A stretch of 64,000 nt of DNA from Olivibacter domesticus (GCF_900109575.1 NZ_FOAF01000001.1:1521662-1585661), one strand, 5' to 3'; counted from the stretch's first letter, positions 43,118 to 52,283 are shown. Notes: generated from the letters alone by a model not told the origin. Numbers and translations: made by a program.

Positions 43118-44106
43118 TTAATTTTTCTTCTTAGCCAAATCGGCACGGACTTTTTGGACGAAGTCAACTGTGACCTCAGCGGCCTTTGCCGCCTGCTCAT
43201 CTGTAAAGCCAAAGTCCAAAATCAGATTGCTGACAACCTCATATTTAGTTTCCAACACCTTTTTACGTTCTTCTGCCAGCAGTTTCTCCGAATTTGCTCG
43301 TTCAGTTTTAACGCCCAGCATTACACCTTCATTTTTCGCTTTTTCCAATAAATATTCTCTGGTTCCCACAGTGATACTCCTTCCTAATTTGTTTTCTACT
43401 TCTTCTTCAAAGATACGCAACATTTGCGGATTTTCAAAGCTTACATAATAGGCAAGAAAATCGTATATGCCTTGTCGCACAGATTTTTCCATCTTCCGCT
43501 TCATCATTTCATCGTACAAATCAAGCTTGATGGTTTTCAATTCTTCGTCGGTTATATCCTTGTGCCTGATAGCCATTAAAGAGGTCAGTACAACCACGGC
43601 AAATGGATTCAGGTTGGTTCTTAAAAATGTTCATCCTGATTCAATATTTTATAACAATTGAATTCATATGTTAATCTTGTACCCATAAATTCCTGGGTGT
43701 AAACCGAGGGATAGTAATTTTTGCTCCCATCGGCCAATATCGCTACAGCCGTAATCGGCACCTTATATTTATCATATATTTTATAGAAATACTCAAACAT
43801 TCTGGCAGCCAAATCTCCTTTACCTTTTCTTGATTGTACCTCAATGTGGCAAAGGATGAATTTTTCACCTCCCTCTTTCAGATGAACTTTTACCAGTTTG
43901 TCTACATATCTGAACCCTTTATTGTTAGGTTCAGGAGGAAAGAGCGTTTCAAATTCCTTGTCGAGATATTCAAATTCTTTATCCAGATCAAAGACTTCTT
44001 CGGCATTTGGAAAAAAGAATGTAAGAAAATGGGAGAAAGTCTGTTCCAAGATAGATTTCCAGATAGGATCATCAATGCTTTTGGCAATAGGTCTCTTTTT
44101 AGGCAT
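43118..44106 (-). pseudogene. Rpn-family (PD-(D/E)XK) nuclease gene with one frameshift
   Basis: The N-terminal part from MPKKRPIAKSIDDP has the nuclease core with D69, E89 and Q91 (ILCHIEVQSRKGKGDLAARMFEY). It runs into TAA at 43621 after NQDEHF. The other frame continues without a gap (NLNPFAVVVLTSLMAIRHKDI) to the C-terminus QKVRADLAKKKN. One missing T in the run CATTTTTAAG explains the break. Rpn proteins (PDDEXK_2 transposase-like family) promote RecA-independent recombination in E. coli. It occupies the place where imuA-imuB-dnaE2 would be in the duplicated locus. Confidence 0.85.
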
Positions 44107-44240
44107 TTTAAGGTTCCTTTTTGAAGGTTTTTCGGTTCCCCCAAAGATACAAAATTCTGCCAAAACCTCTAAATTTGGAACGAGTAAAAATCTGCGCCGA
44201 CTGAAATCTGCTAACGAAGCACTTATCAGAAACACACTAG

Positions 44241-44348
44241 TTGTGCTTATCCGACCATGGCCGTGTAAAACGTCCGGAGCGCATAATCGTACGCTTCACT
44301 GGGTTAAGAGCTTGCTTAAAGAGATGATTCTGTTTCCCACTGTTGATA
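44241..44348 (+). pseudogene. Fragment of a NUMOD4-type gene
   Basis: It encodes LSDHGRVKRPERIIVRF and, after a one-base deletion, WVKSLLKEMILFPTV. This matches residues about 38-73 of the intact gene at 62763-63557 (VSNHGRVKRLERLSVRFNGV, VLKEMIMLPAVN). The fragment ends exactly at the left edge of the second alkB duplication (44349). Confidence 0.8.
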
Positions 44349-45017
44349 AATTTTAAGTAAAAATAATAGAATATAGATGCAGCAGAAACTGTTTGACGAT
44401 AGTGGGCAATTGGTGCTTCCAGAGGAACTGATGGATTATACACCTGATTTTTTAGAAAGGAAGGATGCCGATGAGCTGCTGAGGCTTTTATTGAACAGGG
44501 TATCCTGGCAGCAAACGAAGGTAAAGATGTATGATAAGGAAGTGCTGACACCCAGGTTAACCGCATGGTACGGAGATCACCCGCTGCGGGCTGGAGACCA
44601 GCGCATACCTATCCCGTGGATACCCGAATTAGAGGCGATTAAGCAACGGATTGAGGCATTTACTGGTATGGTATTCCAGGGTGTCCTGCTGAATCTTTAC
44701 CGCGATGGTAATGATTCCGTGGCGTGGCATGCCGATAAGGATACGATACCTGGCCGCAAAACGGAAATAGCCTCCTTAAGCCTGGGAGCCGAGCGAAATT
44801 TTGATTTCCGAAAGAAGGATGAGCATATGAACCGCTATTCGATTAATCTGCAGCATGGTTCTTTACTGCTTATGAAAGGCGATCTGCAGCTTTACTGGGA
44901 ACATAGGATAGCGAAATCGAACGCTATTACAAGTCCCAGGATAAATCTCACGTTTAGAAAGGTGATGTGAATGTTTGAAAAAGCAGACGGATGGTTTGTC
45001 ATAAGCGCAAAAAAAGT
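44349..45017 (+). repeat. Duplicated block, copy 2
   Basis: Second copy of 38849-39516, including the last dnaE2 codons; one extra A lies after AAGTAAA. Homology ends at GCGCAAAAAAAGT. Confidence 0.95.
44377..44970 (+). CDS. alkB: AlkB-family 2OG-Fe(II) dioxygenase (copy 2)
   Basis: 197 aa, identical in sequence to the product at 38876-39469. I count nine nucleotide differences in 594 bases, all synonymous. All iron and 2-oxoglutarate ligands are kept (H118, D120, H176, R188, R194). Here it stands without dnaE2 upstream; only the final dnaE2 codons remain, so it has lost the operon promoter and may be silent or use a new one. The absence of amino-acid changes points to selection or gene conversion. 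Confidence 0.9.
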   Translation: MQQKLFDDSGQLVLPEELMDYTPDFLERKDADELLRLLLNRVSWQQTKVKMYDKEVLTPRLTAWYGDHPLRAGDQRIPIPWIPELEAIKQRIEAFTGMVFQGVLLNLYRDGNDSVAWHADKDTIPGRKTEIASLSLGAERNFDFRKKDEHMNRYSINLQHGSLLLMKGDLQLYWEHRIAKSNAITSPRINLTFRKVM

Positions 45018-45295
45018 TCCGGGGAAGGCTACAATACAGTGAATTAGATGATTTATTATAAGAGAATTGCTTCTTAACTTCATAACAATGGATAATCCTA
45101 TTTCAAAAACCATCTATTTAACCAAATGTATTTGAAACTGTCATTTTCCACCGACCTCTATCATTTACCAACTATATTTCTAATCTTGAATATAGGTAGG
45201 GTTTGGCTTTGAGAGGTAGAATTTGGCTCAAGGGAATTAATAATGAAGGATTTAATTTGTATTTTTGATACTTACAATACATTTACTAACATTTA

Positions 45296-45871
45296 ATGTC
45301 TTTAATATTTCAGCAACATATAGAAAAGTTCGTTCAAATTTCCAGTGACGAATTTGAAGAAATCAAAAAATTCTTTGACACGAAAGAGGTGGCTAAAAAA
45401 GAAAATCTATTGGAGGAAGGGCAGATTTGCAGGTATCATTATTTTGTATTGACTGGCTTACTAAGAAAATTTTACATCAACGAGAAAGGAATAGAACAAA
45501 CCACCGAATTTGCCATTGAAACTTGGTGGCTTACCGACAACTTCGCCTATGAACGCAATATCCCAACAGAATTCTATATTCAAGCAGTAGAAAAATCTCT
45601 AGTTCTTTATATCACTCAAGAGAAACAGGAAAAGCTACTTGAGAAATTTCCGGTAATGGAACGCTATTTCCGTTTTGTTTACCAGCGTGCCTTCGCAGCA
45701 GCTCAAAAACGCATTCAATTTCTTTTTTCATTTTCGAAAGAAGAATTTTATTTCCAGGCGGTCAAAAATCATCCCGATTTTGTACAACGTGTTCCTCAAT
45801 ATTTAATCGCTTCCTATCTGGGTTTTACTCCCGAATATTTAAGCGAAATACGCAAGAGGCTTCGTTCTTAA
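45296..45871 (+). CDS. Crp/Fnr-family cyclic-nucleotide-binding regulator
   Basis: A 191-aa protein with an N-terminal cNMP-binding jelly roll (LLEEGQICRYHYFVLTGLLRKFY, then TEFAIETWWLTD) and a short C-terminal winged helix (RVPQYLIASYLGFTPEYLSEIRKRL). It lacks the usual cAMP contact motif, as most Bacteroidota Crp-like proteins do. It precedes the AhpD-like gene by 67 bases on the same strand, a common pair in this phylum, suggesting control of a peroxide or xenobiotic response. Confidence 0.88.
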   Translation: MSLIFQQHIEKFVQISSDEFEEIKKFFDTKEVAKKENLLEEGQICRYHYFVLTGLLRKFYINEKGIEQTTEFAIETWWLTDNFAYERNIPTEFYIQAVEKSLVLYITQEKQEKLLEKFPVMERYFRFVYQRAFAAAQKRIQFLFSFSKEEFYFQAVKNHPDFVQRVPQYLIASYLGFTPEYLSEIRKRLRS

Positions 45872-45938
45872 ACCAGTTTAAGTTTTTTCATTTTGTTATT
45901 ATCCAATTTTGCATTGAACAATTAAAAAAAATAATACA

Positions 45939-46391
45939 ATGCAAAAACGATTTAACATTAAAGAAGTTGCACCAAATGCACTAAAAGCGATGGTTGGTTT
46001 AGAAACGTATCTTTCAAAGGCTTCCATATCTAAGACAACCAAAGAACTCATAAAAATACGTGCTTCACAAATTAACGGTTGTGCCTATTGTATTAACATT
46101 CATACTCAAGATGCCATTAAAAATGGCGAAACTAATCAGCGTATTTTTCTACTGAATGCATGGAGAGAAGCTGAGAGTATTTTTACAGAAGAAGAAAAAA
46201 TAGTGTTGGCAATAACGGAAGAAATAACATTAATCCATCAAAATGGATTGTCAGATGAAACCTATTCCAATGCTTTGCAATTTTTTAGCGAAGCGCAAAT
46301 TGCAGATATTATAACTGCCGTTATTACCATCAATCTTTGGAACAGGGTTGTATTAAGTACTCACCTGCTTATAGGACAAAGTCTTGCATAA
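45939..46391 (+). CDS. Carboxymuconolactone decarboxylase/AhpD-like protein
   Basis: A 150-aa all-helical protein with the AhpD redox motif CxxC plus His: C48-AY-C51 and His55 in INGCAYCINIHTQDA. The family includes AhpD alkylhydroperoxidases and stress proteins. It is downstream of the Crp-like regulator and probably co-transcribed. Role: peroxide detoxification is likely, inferred from the motif. Confidence 0.88.
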   Translation: MQKRFNIKEVAPNALKAMVGLETYLSKASISKTTKELIKIRASQINGCAYCINIHTQDAIKNGETNQRIFLLNAWREAESIFTEEEKIVLAITEEITLIHQNGLSDETYSNALQFFSEAQIADIITAVITINLWNRVVLSTHLLIGQSLA

Positions 46392-46628
46392 GAGCCTTGT
46401 AAAAAACACAGGTCCTGAGCTCCTGTAATTTTTTCAGTGTAATTTTCCGATTTCGCCATTGTTACCATGATTTCCTATATCGGACTAAGTTGAAAGGTGC
46501 AAAGTCAGTAAACCGAAAATATTTGGGGATAAAAATTCGCTTCACAAGAAGATTATTGTCAACAAAACGAACGGATTGTTTGGGATTAGTGCAAAAATAG
46601 AATTAACAACATTAAATAATACAACTAT

Positions 46629-46787
46629 GTGGACAAAAGAGAATATGCCAACCGCAGTTTAAGGGACTACCTTAAACAATACCTGAGAAACGGATGTTAT
46701 GAACCAAATAACGTCAAGAGTATCTTACTATGCCGCCAAAAAAAAATAACCCAAAGAGAATTTGCGGTGTTGATAAAAATAGTATGA
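46629..46787 (+). CDS. Small ORF coupled to the GNAT gene (52 aa)
   Basis: A GTG-initiated frame encoding DKREYANRSLRDYLKQYL, then CYEPNNVKSILLCRQKKITQREF. It ends in a 4-base ATGA overlap with the GNAT start at 46784, which is typical of translational coupling. No family recognised. It may be a remnant of a larger gene, since an in-frame stop lies just upstream. Confidence 0.4.
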   Translation: MDKREYANRSLRDYLKQYLRNGCYEPNNVKSILLCRQKKITQREFAVLIKIV

Positions 46788-47260
46788 ATAATAAAATTAT
46801 ATATAACACCAACGATTGTGCTAACGATCTTCTTAAGGAAATGCAGAAGCTATATGTAGATGCTATACAAAATGTTTGCTCAAACGAATATGATCAGGAG
46901 CAACGAAATGCTTGGGCAGCAAGCGTTGATAACATTGATAGGTGGCTGAAGATAATAAACGACCAATTGGTAGTAACTGCAAGGTGTGATCAGACGCTTG
47001 TTGGATTTGCAACCCTTGATGGCGATTATATAGATATGCTATTTGTTCATATGGACTACCAAAGAAGAGGCGTAGCCCAGGCATTGTACGGCATTTTAGA
47101 GAAGGTTGCACTAACGACAGGCGTGAGTAGCATTTATTCGCATGTGAGCAAAACAGCGCTCGGCTTTTTTCTAAAACAGAAGTTTAAAATAGAAATGGAA
47201 CAGATAGTAGAAGTCAAGAACGTCGAGATGACTAATTTCATCATGCGTAAGTATTTCTAA
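46784..47260 (+). CDS. GNAT-family N-acetyltransferase
   Basis: 158 aa from the ATG giving MNNKIIYNTNDC; an open frame continues upstream to 46730. GNAT motif A is seen as MLFVHMDYQRRGVAQALYG (acetyl-CoA-binding QRRGVA), with motif B-like HVSKTALGFFLKQKF. Substrate unknown. It overlaps the preceding small ORF by 4 bases and faces the broken phosphotransferase gene. Confidence 0.85.
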   Translation: MNNKIIYNTNDCANDLLKEMQKLYVDAIQNVCSNEYDQEQRNAWAASVDNIDRWLKIINDQLVVTARCDQTLVGFATLDGDYIDMLFVHMDYQRRGVAQALYGILEKVALTTGVSSIYSHVSKTALGFFLKQKFKIEMEQIVEVKNVEMTNFIMRKYF

Positions 47261-47304
47261 TAAGTTCGGCTATTATGAGTAGATGTAAATTAGCAAACAA
47301 TCGT

Positions 47305-48101
47305 TTACTGGGAGATCAATTTAATTATAAAAAGTGAATAATGTTCTTTCAATAACTTTTTTAGCAGTTGCAAATGTCTTCGGATAGTTGCCTTCCCGTG
47401 TAAAAACTCCGTCATCGACAGTAAATAAAGAACTCTGGCTTTATATTGCCAATTAGACTCTAAAACACCTCCCTGCTCCAGGTATGCCGCTACTAAGTGC
47501 TTTTGATATGCTGGCATCTCATCCTCAAATCTAAAAAAATTACCAAAATCAACGAGGGGCGAACCGGAAAAGGCATATTCCCAATCGAGAATGCCACTCA
47601 CTTGCCACTTCCATCCATATTTGTGTACTAAGATATTCTTTTGGTTAACGTCACTATGAACAAGTGAGGCCCCATTTTGAATGCCCTAAATGCTCTTTCG
47701 ATTGTCTAGAATGAATTTTCTTAAGCTATCATATGTTGTATGGGGTAACCAGTTGGCCAAATTTTACTTTCAAGGAGTTTCAACATATAACCATAACTAT
47801 TCTTATGATTAATGATATGTCCATGGATTTTCGGTATTGGAACATGTCTGTTCAGCCCATTTAATAAGGCTAGTTCTGTTTCGACACGGAACTTATCAGT
47901 CGAAATTCTCAGTACAAAAGACTTTTTCTGAATGGTGTCAACCTTAAGATTGACATTGCTAAAACCTCCATTAAGCACCTCAATAGTCTCAACGTCACTA
48001 ATTGAGAAATCTGCTAAAATAGCCGTAATTTCAGTTCTATCAACATGCTCCGTTGAATTTTTTTTATCAAATTTCTCTGCATAACGGTCAACATCCTTCA
48101 T
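47305..48101 (-). pseudogene. Aminoglycoside/choline phosphotransferase-family gene with frameshift and nonsense codon
   Basis: The N-terminal lobe (VLNGGFSNVNLKVD, then SFVLRIST) reads from MKDVDRYAEK to about 47760. There the frame shifts within AAATTTTGGCC-like sequence and the homologous reading continues as ANWLPHTTYDSLRKFI. A TAG follows at 47688-47686, then GIQNGASLVHSDVNQKNILV with the catalytic HSDxxxxN and the DWEYAFSG metal motif. Two lesions make it non-functional as a single polypeptide. Confidence 0.85.
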
Positions 48102-48283
48102 TTGTATTTTCCTTTTATAGCTTATTTGTAAAACCGGAAAGTTTTCGTGTCTCTTTCGCACTCGGTAACCGAAGCGGATATATTAAACTAAAGCTGCCCT
48201 TTGCTGTTCGTGTCGTTACCATCGTTTTTTGGACAAGCACACTATTTATTCTGCCCTACAAACGGGCAGCTATTCGACAAGTT

Positions 48284-48688
48284 TCACAAAACCGGAGTCA
48301 GCGCGACCGAGACAGCATAACTGTCTTCCAACAACCTGTACTTTATAATTTCATCATTTTCAACTGTCAGTTGTATGAAGAATAAAGAGTTAACTACTTT
48401 GCAAGTTTTAAGCATTTTTGTCGAAAATTCCCCTGCTATAATGGCTTTTTTCCCGTCGATAAAGATATTGTCAATATTAGCAGAAAGCGGCTCCGTATTT
48501 TGCCATAGCAATTGATAAAATTCTAAGACTTCTTCCCTACTCCTTCTTTTGCCAAGCCACAACACATTGTTTTTATCACCGGGTATGTCCCAGTCAACAT
48601 TGTTAGCAAAAAGGGCAGTCAAATTTTTCAAATCTCTCTCGGTAAGATATTGCAAAAACTTTTGAACTGTGTTTTGTGTATTGTTCAT
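48284..48688 (-). CDS. SnoaL-like (NTF2 fold) protein
   Basis: 134 aa from MNNTQNTVQKFLQYL. It has the NTF2/SnoaL pattern of an N-terminal helix, then ALFANNVDWDIPGDKNNVLWLGKRRSREEVLEFY, and a sheet ending IKYRLLEDSYAVSVAL. Such proteins are often of unknown catalytic role (ketosteroid isomerase-like). It is a single gene upstream of the phosphotransferase remnant. Confidence 0.8.
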   Translation of the reverse strand: MNNTQNTVQKFLQYLTERDLKNLTALFANNVDWDIPGDKNNVLWLGKRRSREEVLEFYQLLWQNTEPLSANIDNIFIDGKKAIIAGEFSTKMLKTCKVVNSLFFIQLTVENDEIIKYRLLEDSYAVSVALTPVL

Positions 48689-48812
48689 TGTTTGGTAGCT
48701 TTTTATAGTTTCTATCGTTTTGTGGAACGCTATTATCGTTCTATGCAAAAGGTATTCCCTCATAAGAAAATGTGCCGGAATTTTTAAGATTTGGCTGAAT
48801 TTACTTATTTGG

Positions 48813-49148
48813 TTAATAAAAGCGTGACATATCTAATATAAACCAAAAGCCAATGAGTGCTACCATGCTCGCTGTTGATAAAAAATAATTTCCCATTTTA
48901 CGCATACCTGTAGATCGTGTCATTTCCCTTTCTTTTGCGTATTTATAATAGTATGTGAGACCTATTGTATGGGTTACACCTGCAATGATAAGTAATACAA
49001 GCGGTATAAGGCGCCAATCGATTGTGAAAGTGTCAATTTTCACAATACACCATAAGGCCTGAATAGCCAGAATGGGGTAAAAGCTGAAAAGCTTGATTTT
49101 CTGGAATTTACTAAAAGGTAGGACTTCTTTCTTGTCGCTTGTTTCCAT
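48813..49148 (-). CDS. Small four-helix membrane protein
   Basis: 111 aa from METSDKKEVLPF, with three to four hydrophobic helices (YPILAIQALWCIV, LIPLVLLIIAGVTHTIGL, FLSTASMVALIGFWFIL). No family recognised. It lies between the SnoaL-like gene and the AraC regulator on the same strand, with 125- and 172-base gaps. Confidence 0.55.
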   Translation of the reverse strand: METSDKKEVLPFSKFQKIKLFSFYPILAIQALWCIVKIDTFTIDWRLIPLVLLIIAGVTHTIGLTYYYKYAKEREMTRSTGMRKMGNYFLSTASMVALIGFWFILDMSRFY

Positions 49149-49320
49149 AATACTAAGGTATAAATTAAAAATCGAATAAGAAAACAAGCGCCAATATTCA
49201 AAACCAGGGAAAGGGAGAATCTTCGAAGGCGTATTCCAATTAGATTTAGGTTGATAGTTCCCAAAGATTTATTTAGGCAAAATCATGGACACAATATTTT
49301 AAAGCGACCAGAAGTTATAC

Positions 49321-50235
49321 TTAATTAAAGGATTTCCTAAAATCTAAAGGAGATAAGTTTGTTTTTGCCTTGAATAGTTTGGTAAATGATGATGGATGCC
49401 CAAACCCCAATTCATATGCAACTTCGCTTACTGACAAATTTGTGGTTGATAGTTTTTCTTTCGCTACCTCAATGACTTTCTGATGGATAAGGCTTAACGC
49501 CTTTTGCCCTGTTAGGGATCGTACCATATCGCTTAAATAGCTTGGTGAAACGTTCATCTTTTCCGCAAGATACTGTACCGTTGGTGTTCCGGTATTCAGC
49601 GTCTTGTTGCTGAAATAATCGTCCAGAATATCCTCCAATGTTTGAACTAAATCACTGTTAATTGATTTTCTTGTAATAAATTGCCTTTTATAAAACCGGT
49701 TAGCATAAGTAAGAAGTAACTCAATTTGAGAAATGATTACATCCTGACTGAGGTCATCTATTCTATTGCTTAATTCTTCCTCTATCTCTTTTAAAATGGT
49801 TTCTATCGTGGTTTTTTCCTTTTCGGATAGATGGAGTGCTTCGTTGGTATTATATGAGAAAAAGCCATACTGCTTAATTTTTTTTGCCAATGGATAGCTC
49901 AATAAAAAGTCAGGATGCACAAGCAAGGTGTATAGAGACCATTCTTCTGCAAAGTCATAACTACATTTGCCAATAATTTGATTGGGTGCTATAAAGGTCA
50001 TACCGCCTTCAGCGTAATCGTAATGACACTGTCCGTATTTGGATAAACCACTTAATCCTACGCCAAAAGAAATACGGTAAAAATTCGACAGAACGGAACC
50101 TGTAAATTTGTTTTCGGGAGTGCGGTTTTTTGGCCAATTAATAAGACTGATAAGTGGATGTTGGGGTGCAGGAAGATCGTGATCCCGATGTATATCGGAT
50201 AACGATCTGATATTAATTGAATTTGACTTTTTCAT
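49321..50235 (-). CDS. AraC family regulator (candidate activator of the GGCAAA regulon)
   Basis: A 304-aa protein with an N-terminal AraC-type cupin-like binding domain (HYDYAEGGMTFIAPNQIIG) and a C-terminal double HTH (TPTVQYLAEKMNVSPSYLSDMV, then LSVSEVAYELGFGHPSSFTKLF, ending LSPLDFRKSF). Bacteroidota members of this type often regulate neighbouring SDR/oxidoreductase genes. Four promoters within 8 kb carry 21-bp-spaced direct repeats in the -33 position, the geometry expected for an AraC activator. This gene is the nearest candidate, by inference. Confidence 0.88.
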   Translation of the reverse strand: MKKSNSINIRSLSDIHRDHDLPAPQHPLISLINWPKNRTPENKFTGSVLSNFYRISFGVGLSGLSKYGQCHYDYAEGGMTFIAPNQIIGKCSYDFAEEWSLYTLLVHPDFLLSYPLAKKIKQYGFFSYNTNEALHLSEKEKTTIETILKEIEEELSNRIDDLSQDVIISQIELLLTYANRFYKRQFITRKSINSDLVQTLEDILDDYFSNKTLNTGTPTVQYLAEKMNVSPSYLSDMVRSLTGQKALSLIHQKVIEVAKEKLSTTNLSVSEVAYELGFGHPSSFTKLFKAKTNLSPLDFRKSFN

Positions 50236-50496
50236 CTGTATATAATTATTGATATATTGTTTATTTATAGCGGAATCAATGAGATCGCTTCGCTAAGTTT
50301 GTTTATTCATATTGTGTTCACCTTTTATTGCATTCATGCTGCCTTCGGCGGTTTTAAAGGTGATGAAGCTATCATGATTTATTTTTCACTTTTTGTATAT
50401 TTTTCAACGACGTTCAAGAGAGCGCTACGCTTAGTTCATTCCACTATGTGATAGGCAAATCATGATGGTTTCATATTGAATAAATTTACAAATTAA

Positions 50497-50552
50497 ACCG
50501 ATAGCTACGCTACCGGTTCATTATGCTATTTGAAACCACTAGCAGCGCTAGT
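50497..50552 (-). terminator. Two hairpins downstream of the SDR gene
   Basis: An imperfect ACCGATAGC/GCTACCGGT stem (50497-50517) and a perfect ACTAGC-AGC-GCTAGT (50538-50552) follow the SDR stop, which is on the minus strand at 50567. Confidence 0.5.
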
Positions 50553-50566
50553 AACCCTTTATTTAA

Positions 50567-51367
50567 TTATAGCCTGTACCCACCACTAGCTTCGACCACT
50601 TGGCCGGTTATCCAACCGCCTTGATCGGAAGCTAAAAAACCAACGACTGCGGCAATGTCTTCGGTTTCCCCAAAGCGCCCTAACGCTGTATCTGTTTCGA
50701 TAGCCTTTACAATATCACTATTTTCGCGAACTGCTGCGTTCATATCTGTGCGTGTCCAGCCTGGCGCTACAGCATTTACCGTAATTTTTCTAACTCCAAA
50801 TTCTATCGCGAGCGCATGAGTGAGTGTATTGACGGCTGCCTTTGCTGCCGAATAAATGGGAACGGACGGTTGCGGACGTGTGGCCAGACCGGAAGACGTA
50901 TTAATGATACGCCCACCGTCGGAAAGTCTGCTTTGTGCCGACTGAATAACAAAAAACGGGGCCCTTGCATGAACTGCAAACATGGTATCCCAGCTTTCCG
51001 GCGTTGCGTCTGCAAGACTTCCCCAACCGGCATTACCGGCATTGTTTACCAGGATGTTCAAGGTATTACTACCTGTGCGTACAACAAACTCACTATCCAG
51101 TTTTTCAAAAAATGCAGGGATAGCATTTGCATCTACAAGATCTGCATGAAGCGCAAAAGCTTTGCCTCCGGCTTTTTCGATGCCTGTAATAACTTCCTCA
51201 GCCGCATTTTTACCTGAATTGTAAGTAATAGCTACTAAAGCTCCATCTTGTGCAAGTCGTTCCGCTATTGCACGCCCTATTCCACGTGATCCACCAGTAA
51301 CTAATGCTGTTTTATTGGTTAAAGCCTTTTGTCCGATACCATTTTCTACTTTGTTTTCTTGTGACAT
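50567..51367 (-). CDS. SDR-family oxidoreductase (regulon member 1)
   Basis: A 266-aa classical short-chain dehydrogenase with the TGGSRGIGRAIA cofactor loop, NNAG, catalytic Ser in INTSSGL, YSAAKAAV (Tyr-x3-Lys) and the C-terminal GWITGQVVEASGGYRL. NADP preference is suggested by the Arg after the Gly motif. Its promoter carries the GGCAAA-N15-GGCAAA direct repeat (51421-51447) and a TTTG -7 element. Confidence 0.92.
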   Translation of the reverse strand: MSQENKVENGIGQKALTNKTALVTGGSRGIGRAIAERLAQDGALVAITYNSGKNAAEEVITGIEKAGGKAFALHADLVDANAIPAFFEKLDSEFVVRTGSNTLNILVNNAGNAGWGSLADATPESWDTMFAVHARAPFFVIQSAQSRLSDGGRIINTSSGLATRPQPSVPIYSAAKAAVNTLTHALAIEFGVRKITVNAVAPGWTRTDMNAAVRENSDIVKAIETDTALGRFGETEDIAAVVGFLASDQGGWITGQVVEASGGYRL

Positions 51368-51391
51368 ATTATTTTAATTTTTTTGTTATGA

Positions 51392-51447
51392 CAAATTTCG
51401 GGAGTCGCAGGTTCTTACATTTTGCCATTTTGAGGTATTACTTTGCC
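51392..51447 (-). promoter_or_regulatory. AraC-type operator/promoter 1
   Basis: On the minus strand: GGCAAA (51447-51442), GGCAAA (51426-51421), 25 bases, then the -7 element GAAATTTG with TTTG at 51395-51392. The SDR start codon follows at 51367. The downstream repeat occupies the -33 position. Confidence 0.65.
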
Positions 51448-51483
51448 GAATTAATTTTCTGCAAGCGCCTACCGCCAAACTTA

Positions 51484-52182
51484 TCAGACCACTCGTTCTC
51501 GATATATCGGACCGGGATTTGCCTCCACAATGGTAATAGCTAAACGGTTGAGGTAATCACCACCACCGTATTCAAGCGTAGCGACTTTGTGAATAAGTAC
51601 GCCGGCCTGCTCTATCGTTCGGGCGGCTTTAAGTGCGCCAACATTCAAAGGTTTAAAGCCAGCATCAGCGATTAACGTCCGAGTAATCTCTCCTGCCGAC
51701 TCATCGTCTGTTGCATAGAAAATACCCGGAGGTACCGATGTCTCAGACCAAGCTGCCACTTCAAGAAGCGGAGATGCAAGCAAGTTGAACGCCTTAACCA
51801 CTCGTGTATTAGGTAGCAATGTTTGCAAAACCTCTGCTGTCGAATTATCACGCATAAATTCTAAGTCATGGTAGTGTTCAAACTTATCGGTAACGGCCAA
51901 TGGATTCATCGTTTCTATAACAACTTTTCCTTCAAGTGCATTGCCTGCAAGATTTACTACTGCTTTGGCTCTTGGCCAATAAACAGAAAACAGGATCACG
52001 TCCCCGAACTCAGCTGCTTCTTGAATTGTTCCAAAGCGAGCCTTACCTCCTAATTCCTGAAGCAATGGTTCTAATTTTTTGGCTTCACCGTCTTTTGCAA
52101 TCACCAGCTCATGTCCGGCCTTAACCCATGCTCTAGCGAGCCGAGAGCCTATATTACCAGTATTCAAAATTCCAATTTTCAT
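51484..52182 (-). CDS. F420/NADP-oxidoreductase-like NAD(P)-binding protein (regulon member 2)
   Basis: 232 aa from MKIGILNTGNIGSRLARAW, with the Rossmann GxGxxG variant GNIGSR. GNALEGKVVIETMNPLAV and NTRVVKAFNLL are typical of the NADP oxidoreductase coenzyme F420-dependent family (PF03807), which in non-F420 organisms includes NADPH-dependent reductases. The promoter carries operator 2. It neighbours SDR genes and shares their presumed control. Confidence 0.88.
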   Translation of the reverse strand: MKIGILNTGNIGSRLARAWVKAGHELVIAKDGEAKKLEPLLQELGGKARFGTIQEAAEFGDVILFSVYWPRAKAVVNLAGNALEGKVVIETMNPLAVTDKFEHYHDLEFMRDNSTAEVLQTLLPNTRVVKAFNLLASPLLEVAAWSETSVPPGIFYATDDESAGEITRTLIADAGFKPLNVGALKAARTIEQAGVLIHKVATLEYGGGDYLNRLAITIVEANPGPIYRERVV

Positions 52183-52227
52183 TTTTATTTTTTGTTTAAG
52201 ATTTCTAATCCTTTGGATATCGAACGG

Positions 52228-52283
52228 CAAAGTTCTGTGTTTAATTTTCCAGATATTTTGCCATATTGAGGAATTTCATTGCC
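52228..52283 (-). promoter_or_regulatory. AraC-type operator/promoter 2
   Basis: On the minus strand: GGCAAT (52283-52278), GGCAAA (52262-52257), 25 bases, then GAACTTTG with TTTG at 52231-52228. Repeat spacing is again 21 bases. Confidence 0.65.

Noticed and set aside
43618-43632. Programmed -1 frameshift in the Rpn gene at 43621
   Set aside because: CAT TTT TAA does allow a P-site slip, but no canonical X XXY YYZ heptamer or stimulatory stem is seen and the other Rpn gene is in one frame; a one-base deletion is simpler.
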